The notes under the pieces are model-generated. The model had not been told where the DNA came from, searched no databases, and worked only from the letters and a program-made list of their open reading frames with translations. A stretch of DNA of 47,773 nt from an uncultured Clostridia bacterium (GTDB taxonomy: Bacteria > Bacillota_A > Clostridia > TANB77 > CAG-508), in NCBI GenBank assembly GCA_947594095.1, contig CANQEA010000005.1, positions 1 to 47,773 of the forward strand, in the 5' to 3' direction. A program made the position numbers and the translations under genes. Of this stretch, positions 1-7,531 are shown one piece after another. Within the stretch, counting starts at the first letter, position 1. Every line of letters starts with the position of its first letter.

Positions 1-18
1 AGAAAAGGAGGGATACAT

Positions 19-93
19 ATGACAGTTGTTGTTAAAAAAGTTCCTAAATTTTTAAGGGGATTTGTAAAATTGATTTTTGGGATTAAAGATTAA
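19..93 (+). CDS. spoVM: Stage V sporulation protein M (SpoVM)
   Basis: A 24-residue peptide starting MTVVVKKVPKFLRG, preceded by a strong AAGGAGG ribosome site. SpoVM of Bacillus subtilis is 26 residues with the core PKFLGGIVRAMLG; the PKFLRGF..L.FG core here matches in position and length. Family knowledge: SpoVM is an amphipathic helix that recognises the positively curved forespore membrane, recruits the SpoIVA ATPase to start spore-coat assembly and interacts with FtsH. The gene is too short for most gene callers. It stands alone, ending in its own hairpin. It is the best single marker in the window for an endospore-forming lineage. Confidence 0.88.
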   Translation: MTVVVKKVPKFLRGFVKLIFGIKD

Positions 94-130
94 ATGTCGC
101 ATGGGGAAATGTCCCCAATGCGACATTTGG
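92..130 (+). terminator. Terminator of spoVM
   Basis: The 11 bp stem aaatgtcgcat/atgcgacattt is extended by gggg/cccc around a 6-nt loop and overlaps the stop codon. The T-tract is short. The outer stem sequence recurs in the hairpin after the glycosyltransferase at 2775-2808. Confidence 0.7.
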
Positions 131-208
131 TGTAAATTTAGTATAGTTATAATTTGAATATAATTGTAAATTATAACTAATTTAATAGGGAATAAACATA
201 TATTTATA

Positions 209-237
209 TTGACCTTATAATAAATTTATGATACAAT
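209..237 (+). promoter_or_regulatory. Sigma-A-type promoter for the orphan gene at 294
   Basis: TTGACC at 209-214, a 17-nt spacer and TACAAT at 232-237. This predicts a start near 244 and a 50-nt leader ending in the GGAGGA ribosome site before 294. Confidence 0.6.
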
Positions 238-293
238 ATTTACATAAAATTATTTGACTATGAACTAGCTTTTTTGGGACAGGAGGAAAAGAT

Positions 294-614
294 ATGGCAA
301 CAAAATATTATCGTAGTTGTCCAGAAAATGGTACTTTTCCACAGGTTTATATAACTGTGGAAGATGGAAAAATTGTACGGGCGCATTTTGAAGAACGAAG
401 TGGAGGTTATAATCCATCTCGTGGAGAAGGCTTATTTAAAGAAGCATTATCACAATGCTTGTATGCGATGTGTGGGCAGAATATAGACGAATTTAGAAAG
501 CTTATGGATGAAATAAAAGAAACTGATAAAGAGTCTTATTCTATGGGCTTAGAAGAACTAAATTCAAGAAAACAGCGAGAAATACAGAAAACCGAGAGTA
601 AATATCATTTATAA
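294..614 (+). CDS. Orphan hypothetical protein, 106 aa, with in-frame CGG
   Basis: I do not recognise the family. The protein is soluble and charged, has four Cys (one in RSCPENG near the N terminus, two in the LSQCLYAMCGQ segment), and ends in a Lys/Glu-rich tail. It begins at ATG after ACAGGAGGA. It has its own promoter (209-237) and terminator (674-709), so it is monocistronic. Its arginine codons include CGT, CGA and one CGG (378-380, codon 29), unlike the AGA-only neighbours. Reading that CGG as +1 would give an unrelated tail ending about 35 codons later, so it appears to be a sense codon here. Foreign origin is inferred from codon use only. Confidence 0.6.
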   Translation: MATKYYRSCPENGTFPQVYITVEDGKIVRAHFEERSGGYNPSRGEGLFKEALSQCLYAMCGQNIDEFRKLMDEIKETDKESYSMGLEELNSRKQREIQKTESKYHL

Positions 615-673
615 TGAATTATAAAAAGCTAAGTTTATATGAAAATAATTTAAAGATACAACTTTTTTAAAAT

Positions 674-709
674 GAGGGTTTCTAATTTAGAATACCCTCG
701 TTATTTTTA
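674..709 (+). terminator. Terminator after the 106-aa orphan
   Basis: Stem gagggt/accctc, continued by ttcta/tagaa, followed by the T-rich run ttattttta. Confidence 0.7.
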
Positions 710-752
710 TATTAAAAAATTAATTTAATAAGCTATTTTATTTGAGATACAA

Positions 753-776
753 AAAAAGAGCTTCTAGGCTCTTTTT
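753..776 (-). terminator. Terminator of rpmB (overlaps its last codons)
   Basis: Stem aaagagc/gctcttt, with T-runs on both sides, so it can work in either direction. On the minus strand the last rpmB codons form one arm. Confidence 0.65.
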
Positions 777-961
777 ACTTTTCCACTTCTTAAACATTTA
801 GCACATACATAAATTCTTTTAACTTCACCATCTACATCAGCTTTTATGCTTCTTAAATTTGGTTTCCATGTACGTGGTGATCTTTTACTAATGTGTGAAC
901 GAGTTATACTAAGTTTATTTCCGTGACTTGCTGTTTTCTCACAAATTGCACATTTAGCCAT
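764..961 (-). CDS. rpmB: 50S ribosomal protein L28
   Basis: 65 residues beginning MAKCAICEK. It is the zinc-ribbon (C+) form of bL28, with CxxC near the N terminus and a second CxxC in the VCAKCLRSGKV segment. The internal PRTWKPNLR..K segment is typical of L28. The start at 961 is chosen because AGGAGGTG lies 9 nt upstream; the longer reading to 973 would begin inside that ribosome site. The gene is monocistronic, as L28 often is in Clostridia. It binds the large subunit near the E site and helps late assembly. Confidence 0.95.
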   Translation of the reverse strand: MAKCAICEKTASHGNKLSITRSHISKRSPRTWKPNLRSIKADVDGEVKRIYVCAKCLRSGKVKRA

Positions 962-1478
962 CTTTTTTAGCACCTCCTAAAACAAAAAATAAATTGACTA
1001 ATTATAAGTTTACCACAAATTGTAATAAAAAACAAGTATTTTTTAAAATATTTTATTGAATTTTTGAAAAAGTTGCTGGAAATCGTTTGACTTTTAGCCA
1101 AATATATTATAATATAAATATAGCAATTGCAAATAAGGTCAAGTAACAATTGAGTAAAAAAAGACTAGGAAAACCAGATCCCTAGTCTTTTTCTTTGCTA
1201 TTTACTTAAATGTTTTATTAGGTAATAAAGCAATATAAGTTTTAGCAAGTCAAAAAGGTCTTTCACAATTGAGCCTCTTTCTTACCACTAAGCAAGTAGG
1301 CTTATTTATTTTACAATACTAATTAATATTATACGATAGTTTTACATAATTTTTTTAAAATTATTTAAAAATTATTAAAAATTTTTAAAAAACCATTTAC
1401 AATTATAAATTTTTTGTATAAAATAAAAGAAGTAAGAGAAAAACGAAAGAAAATGGTCGAAAGAAGGGGTAAAAATCA
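962..1478. other. Intergenic region with divergent promoters and a free-standing terminator
   Basis: 517 bp without a gene. The half near 1000 carries a likely minus-strand rpmB promoter. A plus-strand TTGACT at about 1087, with TATAAT/TAATAT about 15-17 nt on, precedes the terminator at 1156-1195, so a short transcript of about 80 nt could be made. From 1200 to 1320 there is weakly structured sequence with an AGCAAGT direct repeat. The rest is a very AT-rich leader for the glycosyltransferase. I see no coding potential. Confidence 0.45.
1156..1196 (+). terminator. Free-standing intrinsic terminator
   Basis: Perfect 10 bp stem aaagactagg/cctagtcttt followed by TTTTCTTT. No gene on the plus strand ends just before it, so it would terminate a short transcript from the TTGACT promoter near 1087. 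Confidence 0.7.
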
Positions 1479-2771
1479 ATGAAAATATTGATGTTAGCAT
1501 GGGAATATCCACCAAGAATTGTAGGGGGAATCTCAAGAGTAGTTTATGACCTATCTAAAACACTATTAAAAGATGGACATGATGTAACAGTTATTACATA
1601 CAGAGATGGAGATGTTCCTTATTTTGAAGATGACAAAGGTGTAAAAGTATACAGAGTAGATAATTATATGATAAATCCAAACAATTTTATAGATTGGATT
1701 ATGCAAATGAATTTTAGTATGGTTGCAAAAGCAAATGAAATAATTGCAAAAGAAGGAAATTTTGATGTTATACATGCACATGATTGGCTAGTTGCATATG
1801 CTGCAAAAACATTAAAAAGTTCTTATAATATTCCAATTGTAGCTACAATACATGCTACAGAGGCAGGAAGAAATAGTGGAATTCACGATGAACAACAAAG
1901 ATATATAAATGATACAGAATGGATGTTAACATATGAAGCATCTGAAGTTGTAGTTAATAGTAACTATATGAAAAATGAATTACAAAGATTATTTGGATTG
2001 CCATATGAAAAAATAAATGTTATACCAAATGGAGTAAATTTATCATTATTCAATGGAGTAGAAAGAGATTATAACTTCAGAAGAAGATTTGCTATGGATA
2101 ATGAAAAAATTATTTTATTTGTTGGTAGATTAGTTTATGAAAAAGGAGTTCAACATTTAATTTCTGCTATGCCTAAAATATTAAACGGTTATCAAGATAG
2201 TAAACTGGTAATTGTTGGAAAAGGTGGAATGATAGACGAATTAAAAGCACAAGTCGATGCAATGGGTATAGGAAACAAAGTATATTTTGCAGGATATTTA
2301 CAAGGAAAAGATGTACAAAGAATGTATAAGGCTGCAGATATAGCAGTATTTCCAAGTACATATGAGCCATTTGGAATTGTTGCATTAGAAGCAATGCTTT
2401 CAGAAAATCCAGTTGTTGTGTCTGATATAGGTGGATTAAATGAAATTGTAGAACATAGAGTAAATGGTATGAAAGCATATTGTGGAAATCCAAATTCAAT
2501 TGCAGATTCTATTCTAGAATTATTATTTGACCACAAACTATGTAGTGATATAACCAAAAAGGCAAAAAATAAAGTAAGAAATGAATATAATTGGAGCAAA
2601 ATAGCACAAGATACACACTTTACATATCAAAAAGCAATTTGTCAATCAATGGCAGAAAAACAAAAAAGAGAACTTGAACAAGAAAGAGCAAGAAAAACAA
2701 AAAGAGCTAAAAATACAGAAAAAGAAATTAACAATCTACTTAGCTTTAAGAAACGTCAAGCATACGCATAA
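1479..2771 (+). CDS. GT4-family glycosyltransferase (glycogen synthase-like)
   Basis: 430 residues with the GT-B fold of family GT4. The N-terminal acceptor domain starts WEYPPRIVGGISR with the loop glycines. The C-terminal donor domain has FVGRL.YEKGVQHLI and the E-x7-E donor-binding motif EPFGIVALE. It most resembles the single-domain ADP/UDP-glucose glycogen or alpha-glucan synthases of Clostridia and Archaea, though sugar specificity cannot be read from sequence. The last 45 residues form a Lys/Arg/Glu-rich predicted coiled coil absent from the core family. SD AGAAGGGG precedes the ATG. It is monocistronic, with a terminator at 2775-2808. Confidence 0.82.
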   Translation: MKILMLAWEYPPRIVGGISRVVYDLSKTLLKDGHDVTVITYRDGDVPYFEDDKGVKVYRVDNYMINPNNFIDWIMQMNFSMVAKANEIIAKEGNFDVIHAHDWLVAYAAKTLKSSYNIPIVATIHATEAGRNSGIHDEQQRYINDTEWMLTYEASEVVVNSNYMKNELQRLFGLPYEKINVIPNGVNLSLFNGVERDYNFRRRFAMDNEKIILFVGRLVYEKGVQHLISAMPKILNGYQDSKLVIVGKGGMIDELKAQVDAMGIGNKVYFAGYLQGKDVQRMYKAADIAVFPSTYEPFGIVALEAMLSENPVVVSDIGGLNEIVEHRVNGMKAYCGNPNSIADSILELLFDHKLCSDITKKAKNKVRNEYNWSKIAQDTHFTYQKAICQSMAEKQKRELEQERARKTKRAKNTEKEINNLLSFKKRQAYA

Positions 2772-2774
2772 TAT

Positions 2775-2810
2775 AAATGTCGCATTTGGAATTCCATTTG
2801 CGACATTTTA
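2775..2810 (+). terminator. Terminator between the GT4 gene and the alkyltransferase gene
   Basis: Stem aaatgtcgca/tgcgacattt with an inner ttgg/ccat region, followed by TTTTA. The stem is the same as that of the spoVM terminator. Confidence 0.65.
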
Positions 2811-2826
2811 GATTAAGGAGAATGAA

Positions 2827-3123
2827 ATGAAACAAAAAATATATGATTTTTTATTAACAATACCAAAAGGAAAAGTTGTAACATATAAACAAATAGCAGA
2901 ATATCTTGGAAATGCAAATCTAGCAAGAGTGGTAGGAAATATTCTTCATAATAATCCAGATGTAGACAAATATCCATGTTATAAAGTAGTAAATAGAAAT
3001 GGAAAACTAGCTAAAAATTTTGGATATAAAGGAATAGAAGAACAAAAGAGAAGATTAGAAAATGATGGAATAATTGTTAATAATTACACAGTAGACTTGA
3101 ATAAATATAGATATAAGTTTTAA
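2827..3123 (+). CDS. MGMT-type alkyltransferase, catalytic domain only
   Basis: 98 residues corresponding to the DNA-binding/catalytic domain of O6-alkylguanine-DNA alkyltransferase. The helix-turn-helix is GKVVTYKQIAEYLG, the Arg-finger region is ARVVGNIL.NNP, and the active-site motif is PCYKVV (PCHRV in classical enzymes), so the acceptor cysteine is retained. The usual N-terminal domain is missing. The size resembles alkyltransferase-like (ATL) proteins, which normally replace this Cys with Trp. It may therefore be a minimal active alkyltransferase or a lesion-binding protein with a Cys. AAGGAG lies 7 nt upstream of the ATG. Confidence 0.85.
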   Translation: MKQKIYDFLLTIPKGKVVTYKQIAEYLGNANLARVVGNILHNNPDVDKYPCYKVVNRNGKLAKNFGYKGIEEQKRRLENDGIIVNNYTVDLNKYRYKF

Positions 3124-3243
3124 TAAACTTGAAATTGACATAAAAGTATGATAAAATAGATACATAAATAATATGATTCTAAAGGGCTAATCTTTAGGGT
3201 TATATGTTTAAAATACATTTCGACAATTGGAGGAATTTATATT

Positions 3244-3537
3244 ATGAAAAAGGTTCGGGAAAAGGATATAAGGGATACCATTAATATCCTTTGGAGTCAG
3301 AATGTAGGCTTATCATTGTCTAACCCTGGTTGTTATGTAGGCGTGAACTCGATTTTTTTCGATGTGACAATCTGTGATACAGAAAATAAGAAAAAAGAGG
3401 AAATATCACAAAAGATAAAAGTTTTTGGAGAAGAATTAGAAAAACTTAGCTTCGGAAACTTAAAACTTGTTAAAATTAAAATAAATCCAAATAATATATA
3501 TGTTATGATAGCCATTGGCTATGAAGTAATGGATTGA
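3244..3537 (+). CDS. Orphan hypothetical protein, 97 aa, with CGG at codon 5
   Basis: Family not recognised. A small alpha/beta protein with a Lys/Glu-rich central stretch and a hydrophobic beta-rich C terminus (IYVMIAIGYEVMD). It starts at ATG after TTGGAGGA. The leader carries a TTGACA at 3135-3140 and a hairpin with arms ctaaag/ctttag around 3180-3197. The fifth codon is CGG (3256-3258); a +1 shift there meets a stop within a few codons, so CGG must be a sense codon if the gene is expressed. Codon use (GTT CGG, AGG, CTT) differs from neighbouring genes, suggesting acquisition. Confidence 0.55.
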   Translation: MKKVREKDIRDTINILWSQNVGLSLSNPGCYVGVNSIFFDVTICDTENKKKEEISQKIKVFGEELEKLSFGNLKLVKIKINPNNIYVMIAIGYEVMD

Positions 3538-3542
3538 TATTT

Positions 3543-3577
3543 AAAAATATCGGTAATTAGCCTACCGGTATTTTTAT
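3543..3577 (+). terminator. Terminator after the 97-aa orphan
   Basis: Stem aaaaatatcggta/taccggtattttt with one G.T pair and a short loop, followed by TTATT. Confidence 0.75.
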
Positions 3578-3818
3578 TAATATGAAACTTATATCTTTAG
3601 AATTAAAGTTTATTAATTTATATATTTAAATTTATACAAAAAATGGAAAAAGTAGTTGACTATTTTTTGATTATATGATAAAAATATACTAAATAGTATC
3701 AATTATGAAGCATTATTAAATGATTTTGAAAATAATAAAGAAGTACTTTAATTGAAAATGTATATTATTATGAATTAGATGGAGAAATTATATCGTAGAG
3801 AAAACGGAGGGATATAAA
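3578..3818 (+). pseudogene. AT-rich region with a decayed small ORF
   Basis: About 240 bp without an intact gene. TTGACT near 3657 with an AT-rich -10 suggests a promoter. Behind it, two short reading frames from about 3696 to 3798 (NYEALLNDFENNKEVL, then ENVYYYELDGEIIS) would join with a one-base change, as if a small protein had frameshifted. The junction has no CGG. This may be a remnant of a toxin-antitoxin-type gene ahead of the nucleotidyltransferase; that is a weak inference. Confidence 0.3.
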
Positions 3819-4157
3819 TTGCCTAAAAATGTAAACAAGGAAATTCAAAAATTTATTAAAGCAGTACAACAACTTTTAGGAACAAAATTAAAGAAGATTA
3901 TTTTGTATGGATCTTATGCTAGAGGAGATTATACAAAACACTCAGATGTAGATATAATGATTTTAACAACTTTATCTTTTAAAGAAATTGAAGATTACAG
4001 AGATAAAATCTCTGATATAGCCTATGATATAGAATTAGATACAGGCATTATTTTATCTCCAGTAGTAAAAAATATAGAAAAATATAATTCTAGGGTAAAT
4101 ATTGTACCATTTTATAAAAATGTCCAAAAGGAAGGAGTTGTCTTACTAAATGGATAA
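3819..4157 (+). CDS. Minimal nucleotidyltransferase (MNT/HEPN-type antitoxin)
   Basis: 112 residues with the nucleotidyltransferase signature GSYARGDYTKHSDVDIMIL: the GS motif and the DVD metal-binding aspartates. Such MNT proteins act as antitoxins by AMPylating a HEPN ribonuclease toxin encoded just downstream. The TTG start is supported by ACGGAGGG 7 nt upstream; no ATG is available. An ATG overlaps the stop (4150), as expected for the HEPN gene, but that frame closes after eight codons, so the partner has been lost. This is thus a solitary antitoxin-like enzyme. Confidence 0.82.
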   Translation: MPKNVNKEIQKFIKAVQQLLGTKLKKIILYGSYARGDYTKHSDVDIMILTTLSFKEIEDYRDKISDIAYDIELDTGIILSPVVKNIEKYNSRVNIVPFYKNVQKEGVVLLNG

Positions 4158-4176
4158 TATAAATGATGTTTTTTGA
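4150..4176 (+). pseudogene. Start of a lost HEPN toxin gene (fragment)
   Basis: ATG overlapping the MNT stop codon opens MDNINDVF and then stops at 4174-4176. MNT-HEPN pairs normally overlap this way. Immediately after the break lies the hairpin at 4165-4195, which probably marks the deletion or insertion scar. Identification rests on position, not on sequence similarity. Confidence 0.3.
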
Positions 4177-4195
4177 CCCCGTCCCAAAAAACATC
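4165..4195 (+). repeat. Perfect 11 bp inverted repeat with C-rich loop
   Basis: Arms gatgttttttg (4165-4175) and caaaaaacatc (4185-4195) around accccgtcc. There is no T-tract after it. It sits at the break in the HEPN remnant and 17 bp upstream of the DUF362 gene, so it could be an excision scar or a leader hairpin. The 11-mer ttttttgggac on its minus strand also occurs at about 270-280. Confidence 0.5.
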
Positions 4196-4212
4196 AGGAA
4201 AGGGTTGATTTT

Positions 4213-5091
4213 ATGGAAAAGTCAAAAGTTTATTTTACAAAAAATATAACACCAGAAGGTTTAGTTAAGATTTATGAAGCTCTTGGAGTAGAGCTAAAAG
4301 GAAAAGTAGGTGTTAAAATATCTACAGGAGAACCAGGAGGACACAATTACTTAAAACCAGAATTAATAAAAGACTTAGTTAACAAATTAAATGGAACAAT
4401 AGTTGAATGTTGTACAGCATATGGTGGTAAAAGAATGAAAGTAGAAGACCATTTACAAACGGTAAAAGACCATGGATTTACTGCAATCTCAGATGTGGAC
4501 ATCATGGATGCAGAAGGCGAATTTGAAATACCAGTTAATGGTAAGCATTTAGATGTAAATATTGTTGGTGAAAATCTTAAAAACTATGATTCTATATTAA
4601 ATTTAGCTCATTTTAAAGGACATGCTATGGGCGGATTTGGTGGAGTTCTAAAAAATCAATCAATAGGAATTGCATCTACTGCTGGAAAAGCATATATTCA
4701 CACTGCTGGAAAAACAAGAAAAGCTTCAGAATTATGGGATATGTTACCTAAACAAGAAGATTTTTTAGAGTCAATGGCAGAATCTGCAAAATCAGTTCAT
4801 GAATATATGAAAGGAAATATTTTATATATAGATGTAATGAACAATTTATCTGTTGACTGTGATTGTGATTCAAATCCAGAAGCGCCATGTATGAAAGATA
4901 TAGGAATACTTGCATCTGTAGATCCAGTAGCAGTTGACCAAGCTTGTATAGATTTAATATGGAATTCAGAAGATGAAGGAAGAGAGCATTTTAAAGCAAG
5001 AGTTGAAAGACAAAATGGAAGGCATATTTTAGGTTATGCAGAAGAAATAGGTTTAGGTTCAAGAGAATATGAATTAATTTCAATTGATTAA
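4213..5091 (+). CDS. DUF362 domain protein
   Basis: 292 residues matching the DUF362 family. Typical segments are GVKISTGEPGGHNYLKPELI near the N terminus, FKGHAMGGFGGVLKN in the middle and SVDPVAVDQACIDLIW near the C terminus. The family often carries iron-sulfur cluster ligands; here a cluster of cysteines (VDCDCDSNPEAPC) lies before the C-terminal motif. The biochemical role is not established; some members are linked to redox metabolism. It begins at ATG after GGAAAGGG and ends at its own terminator (5105-5131). Confidence 0.8.
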   Translation: MEKSKVYFTKNITPEGLVKIYEALGVELKGKVGVKISTGEPGGHNYLKPELIKDLVNKLNGTIVECCTAYGGKRMKVEDHLQTVKDHGFTAISDVDIMDAEGEFEIPVNGKHLDVNIVGENLKNYDSILNLAHFKGHAMGGFGGVLKNQSIGIASTAGKAYIHTAGKTRKASELWDMLPKQEDFLESMAESAKSVHEYMKGNILYIDVMNNLSVDCDCDSNPEAPCMKDIGILASVDPVAVDQACIDLIWNSEDEGREHFKARVERQNGRHILGYAEEIGLGSREYELISID

Positions 5092-5104
5092 ATAAAAATA
5101 ATAA

Positions 5105-5131
5105 TCCCGGTCTAGCCGGGACTCTTTTTTT
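5105..5131 (+). terminator. Terminator between DUF362 and murC
   Basis: GC-rich stem tcccgg/ccggga with the loop tctag, followed by a T7 run. It lies between convergent genes. Confidence 0.85.
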
Positions 5132-6516
5132 ATTTAACTAACATTGGACCAATTTGAGTAACTGTTCCTGCACCTAATGTAATTACAATATCTTTGTTTT
5201 CAACATGTTCTTTAACATAAGAAGTACATTCATTAAAATCTGATAAATATAGAGCTTTTTTTCCAAGTGAATTTATTTTTTCTACTAAATCTTTAGATGT
5301 TATGTTATAAGTATTTGTTTCTCTTGCTGCATAAATATCAAGCACAATTATATTATCAAATTTAATTAAACTATTTGCAAAATCATCTAATAAGGTTTTA
5401 GTTCTACTATAAGTATGTGGTTGGAAAATTACCCAAGATTTATTAAAAGATTTATTTTGCATAGCATTTGCAGTAGCTAAAATTTCTGTTGGGTGATGAG
5501 CATAATCATCATATACACTTGCAATATTATTAATTTTTCCTTTAAATTCAAATCTACGATGAGCTCCAGTAAATTTTAATAAACCTTGTTTAATATCTTT
5601 TTTATCAATACCATATGAATTACATAAAGAGATACAAGCAAGAGCATTTAATACATTGTGACGACCTGGTACAGACAATTCAACTGTTTCCCAAAGTTTA
5701 TTATCATGATATACATCAAATTTTGCAAAACCATCATCATTAAATGTTATATTTTCAGCATAAAAATCTGTATTTTTATTTTCAATACCATATGTAATAA
5801 TTTTTGCATTTGTATATTGGGTCAAGTCTAAACAATTTTTATCATCGCCATTTATAACTAAAATACCGTCATCTGGCAAAAGTTTTACATATTTTACAAA
5901 AGCATTTTTAATATTATCAAAAGTTTTAAAATAATCTAAATGGTCATTGTCTATATTTAATATAATTTCTGCTTTTGGTGTAAATTTCAAGAAACTTTCT
6001 ACATACTCACATGCTTCAATAATAAAATTTTCACTATTGCCAATTCTATAATTTCCGCTCAATTTGTTTTAAAAATGCACCAACTTGAATTGATGGATCT
6101 TTTAATGCTTCTATAAAACATAAAGAAACCATAGAAGTTGTTGTTGTTTTTCCATGAGTCCCTGAAATACATATTGTGTTTTTATAACAACGGGTAAGCT
6201 CACCTAAAAAGTCTGCTCTTTCTATTGTTGGAATTCCAAGTTTTTTTGCTTCTACTATTTCTGGATTATCTTGTTTTATTGCAGCAGAATAAACAACTAG
6301 ATCACAAGAGGTAACATTTTTTAAGTCATATGTACCAATAGTTACATTAATTCCTTTCTTTATCAATGATTGAACAGTTTCTGAATCTGACATATCAGAA
6401 CCTGTAATATGAAATCCCCAGTTATTTAAAATGGCTGCAATACCACTCATACTAACTCCGCCAATTCCAAGCATATGTATATTTTTATATTTTTTTATTG
6501 AATCTATGTTAGGCAT
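5130..6516 (-). CDS. murC: UDP-N-acetylmuramate--L-alanine ligase, read through a CGG +1 shift
   Basis: Adds L-Ala to UDP-MurNAc in the cytoplasm, the first peptide step of peptidoglycan synthesis. Upstream part: MLGIGGVSMSGIAAIL (UDP-binding loop) and the ATP P-loop GTHGKTTTTS. Downstream part: GNYRIGNSENF, NIDNDHLDYF, DDYAHHPTE and a C-terminal Rossmann domain. The two parts are in different frames. The break is at CGG 6055-6057 on the minus strand, after LKQIE; skipping its C gives E-GNYRIGNS, the conserved MurC segment. The start at 6516 is chosen for AAAGGAGTG 7 nt upstream. It is a single-copy essential enzyme, so a plain null allele is unlikely. The length after the shift is normal. 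Confidence 0.92.
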
Positions 6517-6752
6517 AAGTAACACTCCTTTTATAACAAAGATATTATACAATTATATTGTTAAAATTTCAATACTTTTATAAAAATAATAATAAGACTT
6601 TTATATTATATGTTAAAATATTATAAATGTCACAAAAATTTTTGTAATAAAAAGAAGGAAAAAGTTATTTTATGGAGAATATATAATTGTACATAAGATT
6701 AAAATATATGTACAAAATAATATAAACTTAAGGAAGGGTAGGTGCACTCAAA

Positions 6753-7031
6753 ATGCAAATCACAGATGTACGTCTAAGAAAAGTAAATTCAGAAAACAGA
6801 ATGAAAGCTGTTGCTTCTGTAACATTCGATAACGAATTCGCAGTACACGATATCAAAGTTATCGAAAGCCAAAATGGATTATTCATTGCTATGCCAAGCA
6901 GAAAAACTCCAAACGGAGAATTCAAAGATATAGCACATCCAATCAATGCTGAAACTAGGGAGAAAATTCAAAAAGCTATATTAGAAGCTTATGAAGCTCC
7001 TGAAGCAGAAGAATCTGCAACTGAAGAATAG
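6753..7031 (+). CDS. spoVG: Septation/regulatory protein SpoVG
   Basis: 92 residues beginning [11 protein letters not shown], with the SpoVG landmarks [23 protein letters not shown] and FKDIAHPIN in order. SpoVG is a small nucleic-acid-binding regulator affecting septation, sporulation and, in other species, capsule and virulence. GGAAGGGTAGGTG precedes the ATG. The 190 bp upstream is AT-rich without another gene; in Bacillus this promoter is sigma-H dependent, but I cannot assign that here. The tail is acidic ([12 protein letters not shown]), as usual. Confidence 0.95.
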   Translation: MQITDVRLRKVNSENRMKAVASVTFDNEFAVHDIKVIESQNGLFIAMPSRKTPNGEFKDIAHPINAETREKIQKAILEAYEAPEAEESATEE

Positions 7032-7040
7032 TAAAAAATG

Positions 7041-7070
7041 AAAAGGCACTTTTTTACAAGTGCTTTTTTT
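7041..7070 (+). terminator. Terminator of spoVG
   Basis: Stem aaaaggcact/agtgctttt with one bulge, followed by T7. Confidence 0.75.
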
Positions 7071-7096
7071 GTTGCTAAAAAAATTTTCCAAAACTA

Positions 7097-7125
7097 TTGA
7101 CAAAGAAAAAGATTATGCTTAAAAT
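7097..7125 (+). promoter_or_regulatory. Promoter P1 of the pilin-1 leader (small-RNA promoter)
   Basis: TTGACA at 7097-7102, a 17-nt spacer and TAAAAT at 7120-7125. The same promoter is conserved in the second cassette (11195-11223). It drives a transcript that meets hairpins at 7182 and 7316 rather than the pilin gene directly. Confidence 0.7.
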
Positions 7126-7131
7126 AAAGGT

Positions 7132-7357
7132 GAAGTAAAAATAAGAAAAATGAAAATACAAGAAAATAAGAAATGTTAAATCTTTAAGTATAGCTCTTAA
7201 AGATTTTTTTTATATGTTAATTATAATTAAATTATAACATTAAAAACTAGTATTTTCATAGAAAATTTCTTTCTACATATTTAATAAAATATTTTTTTAG
7301 TATTTACACATAAAATGCTTATAATTATTGAAAAGTCAGTAGTTATAGGTATTTTTT
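7132..7357 (+). ncRNA. Candidate structured leader RNA, copy 1
   Basis: Predicted RNA from P1. It contains a first hairpin (7182-7202, 7 bp stem, followed by T7) and a second 16 bp hairpin with a 4-nt loop (7316-7331/7336-7351) followed by T6, both terminator-like. The whole of 7182-7383 is also bounded by a 21 bp perfect inverted repeat whose partner arm is 7363-7383. The second cassette has the same architecture at 11230-11479 with compensatory changes. It may end at about 7211 or 7357. It matches no RNA family I know, and its function is unknown. Confidence 0.5.
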
Positions 7358-7383
7358 GCTATCTTTAAGAGCTATACTTAAAG
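7182..7383. repeat. 21 bp perfect inverted repeat enclosing 160 bp, copy 1
   Basis: Left arm 7182-7202 and right arm 7363-7383 are exact reverse complements. Each arm also folds alone (ctttaag/cttaaag) with a 7-nt loop (tatagct, agctata), so the two loops are complementary and could kiss. Copy 2 differs by three adjacent bases in each arm, and the differences compensate. Confidence 0.85.
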
Positions 7384-7403
7384 ATAAAAATTGACAAAAA
7401 ATA

Positions 7404-7432
7404 TTGACAATAAAACTAACTATTCATATAAT
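7404..7432 (+). promoter_or_regulatory. Promoter P2 of pilin 1
   Basis: TTGACA at 7404-7409, a 17-nt spacer and a perfect TATAAT at 7427-7432. The dyad aactattc...gaatagtt brackets the -10 region, a possible operator. P2 is identical in the second cassette. The predicted 5' UTR is about 95 nt. Confidence 0.8.
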
Positions 7433-7531
7433 AAGCTTAACACATAGTAAGAATAGTTCTTAATCTTGTTTTTGTTCTATTGAATAATAAAGCAAAATAA
7501 GGCAACAATAACAAAAGAAGGAGTGAAAAAG

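Noticed and set aside
967..1149. 60-codon open frame upstream of rpmB on the minus strand
   Set aside because: Very AT-rich, runs through the rpmB ribosome site and promoter region, and has no family-like sequence.
7132..7383. Retron msr-msd RNA (inverted-repeat-bounded structured RNA)
   Set aside because: There is no reverse transcriptase near either copy, and the downstream gene is a pilin.
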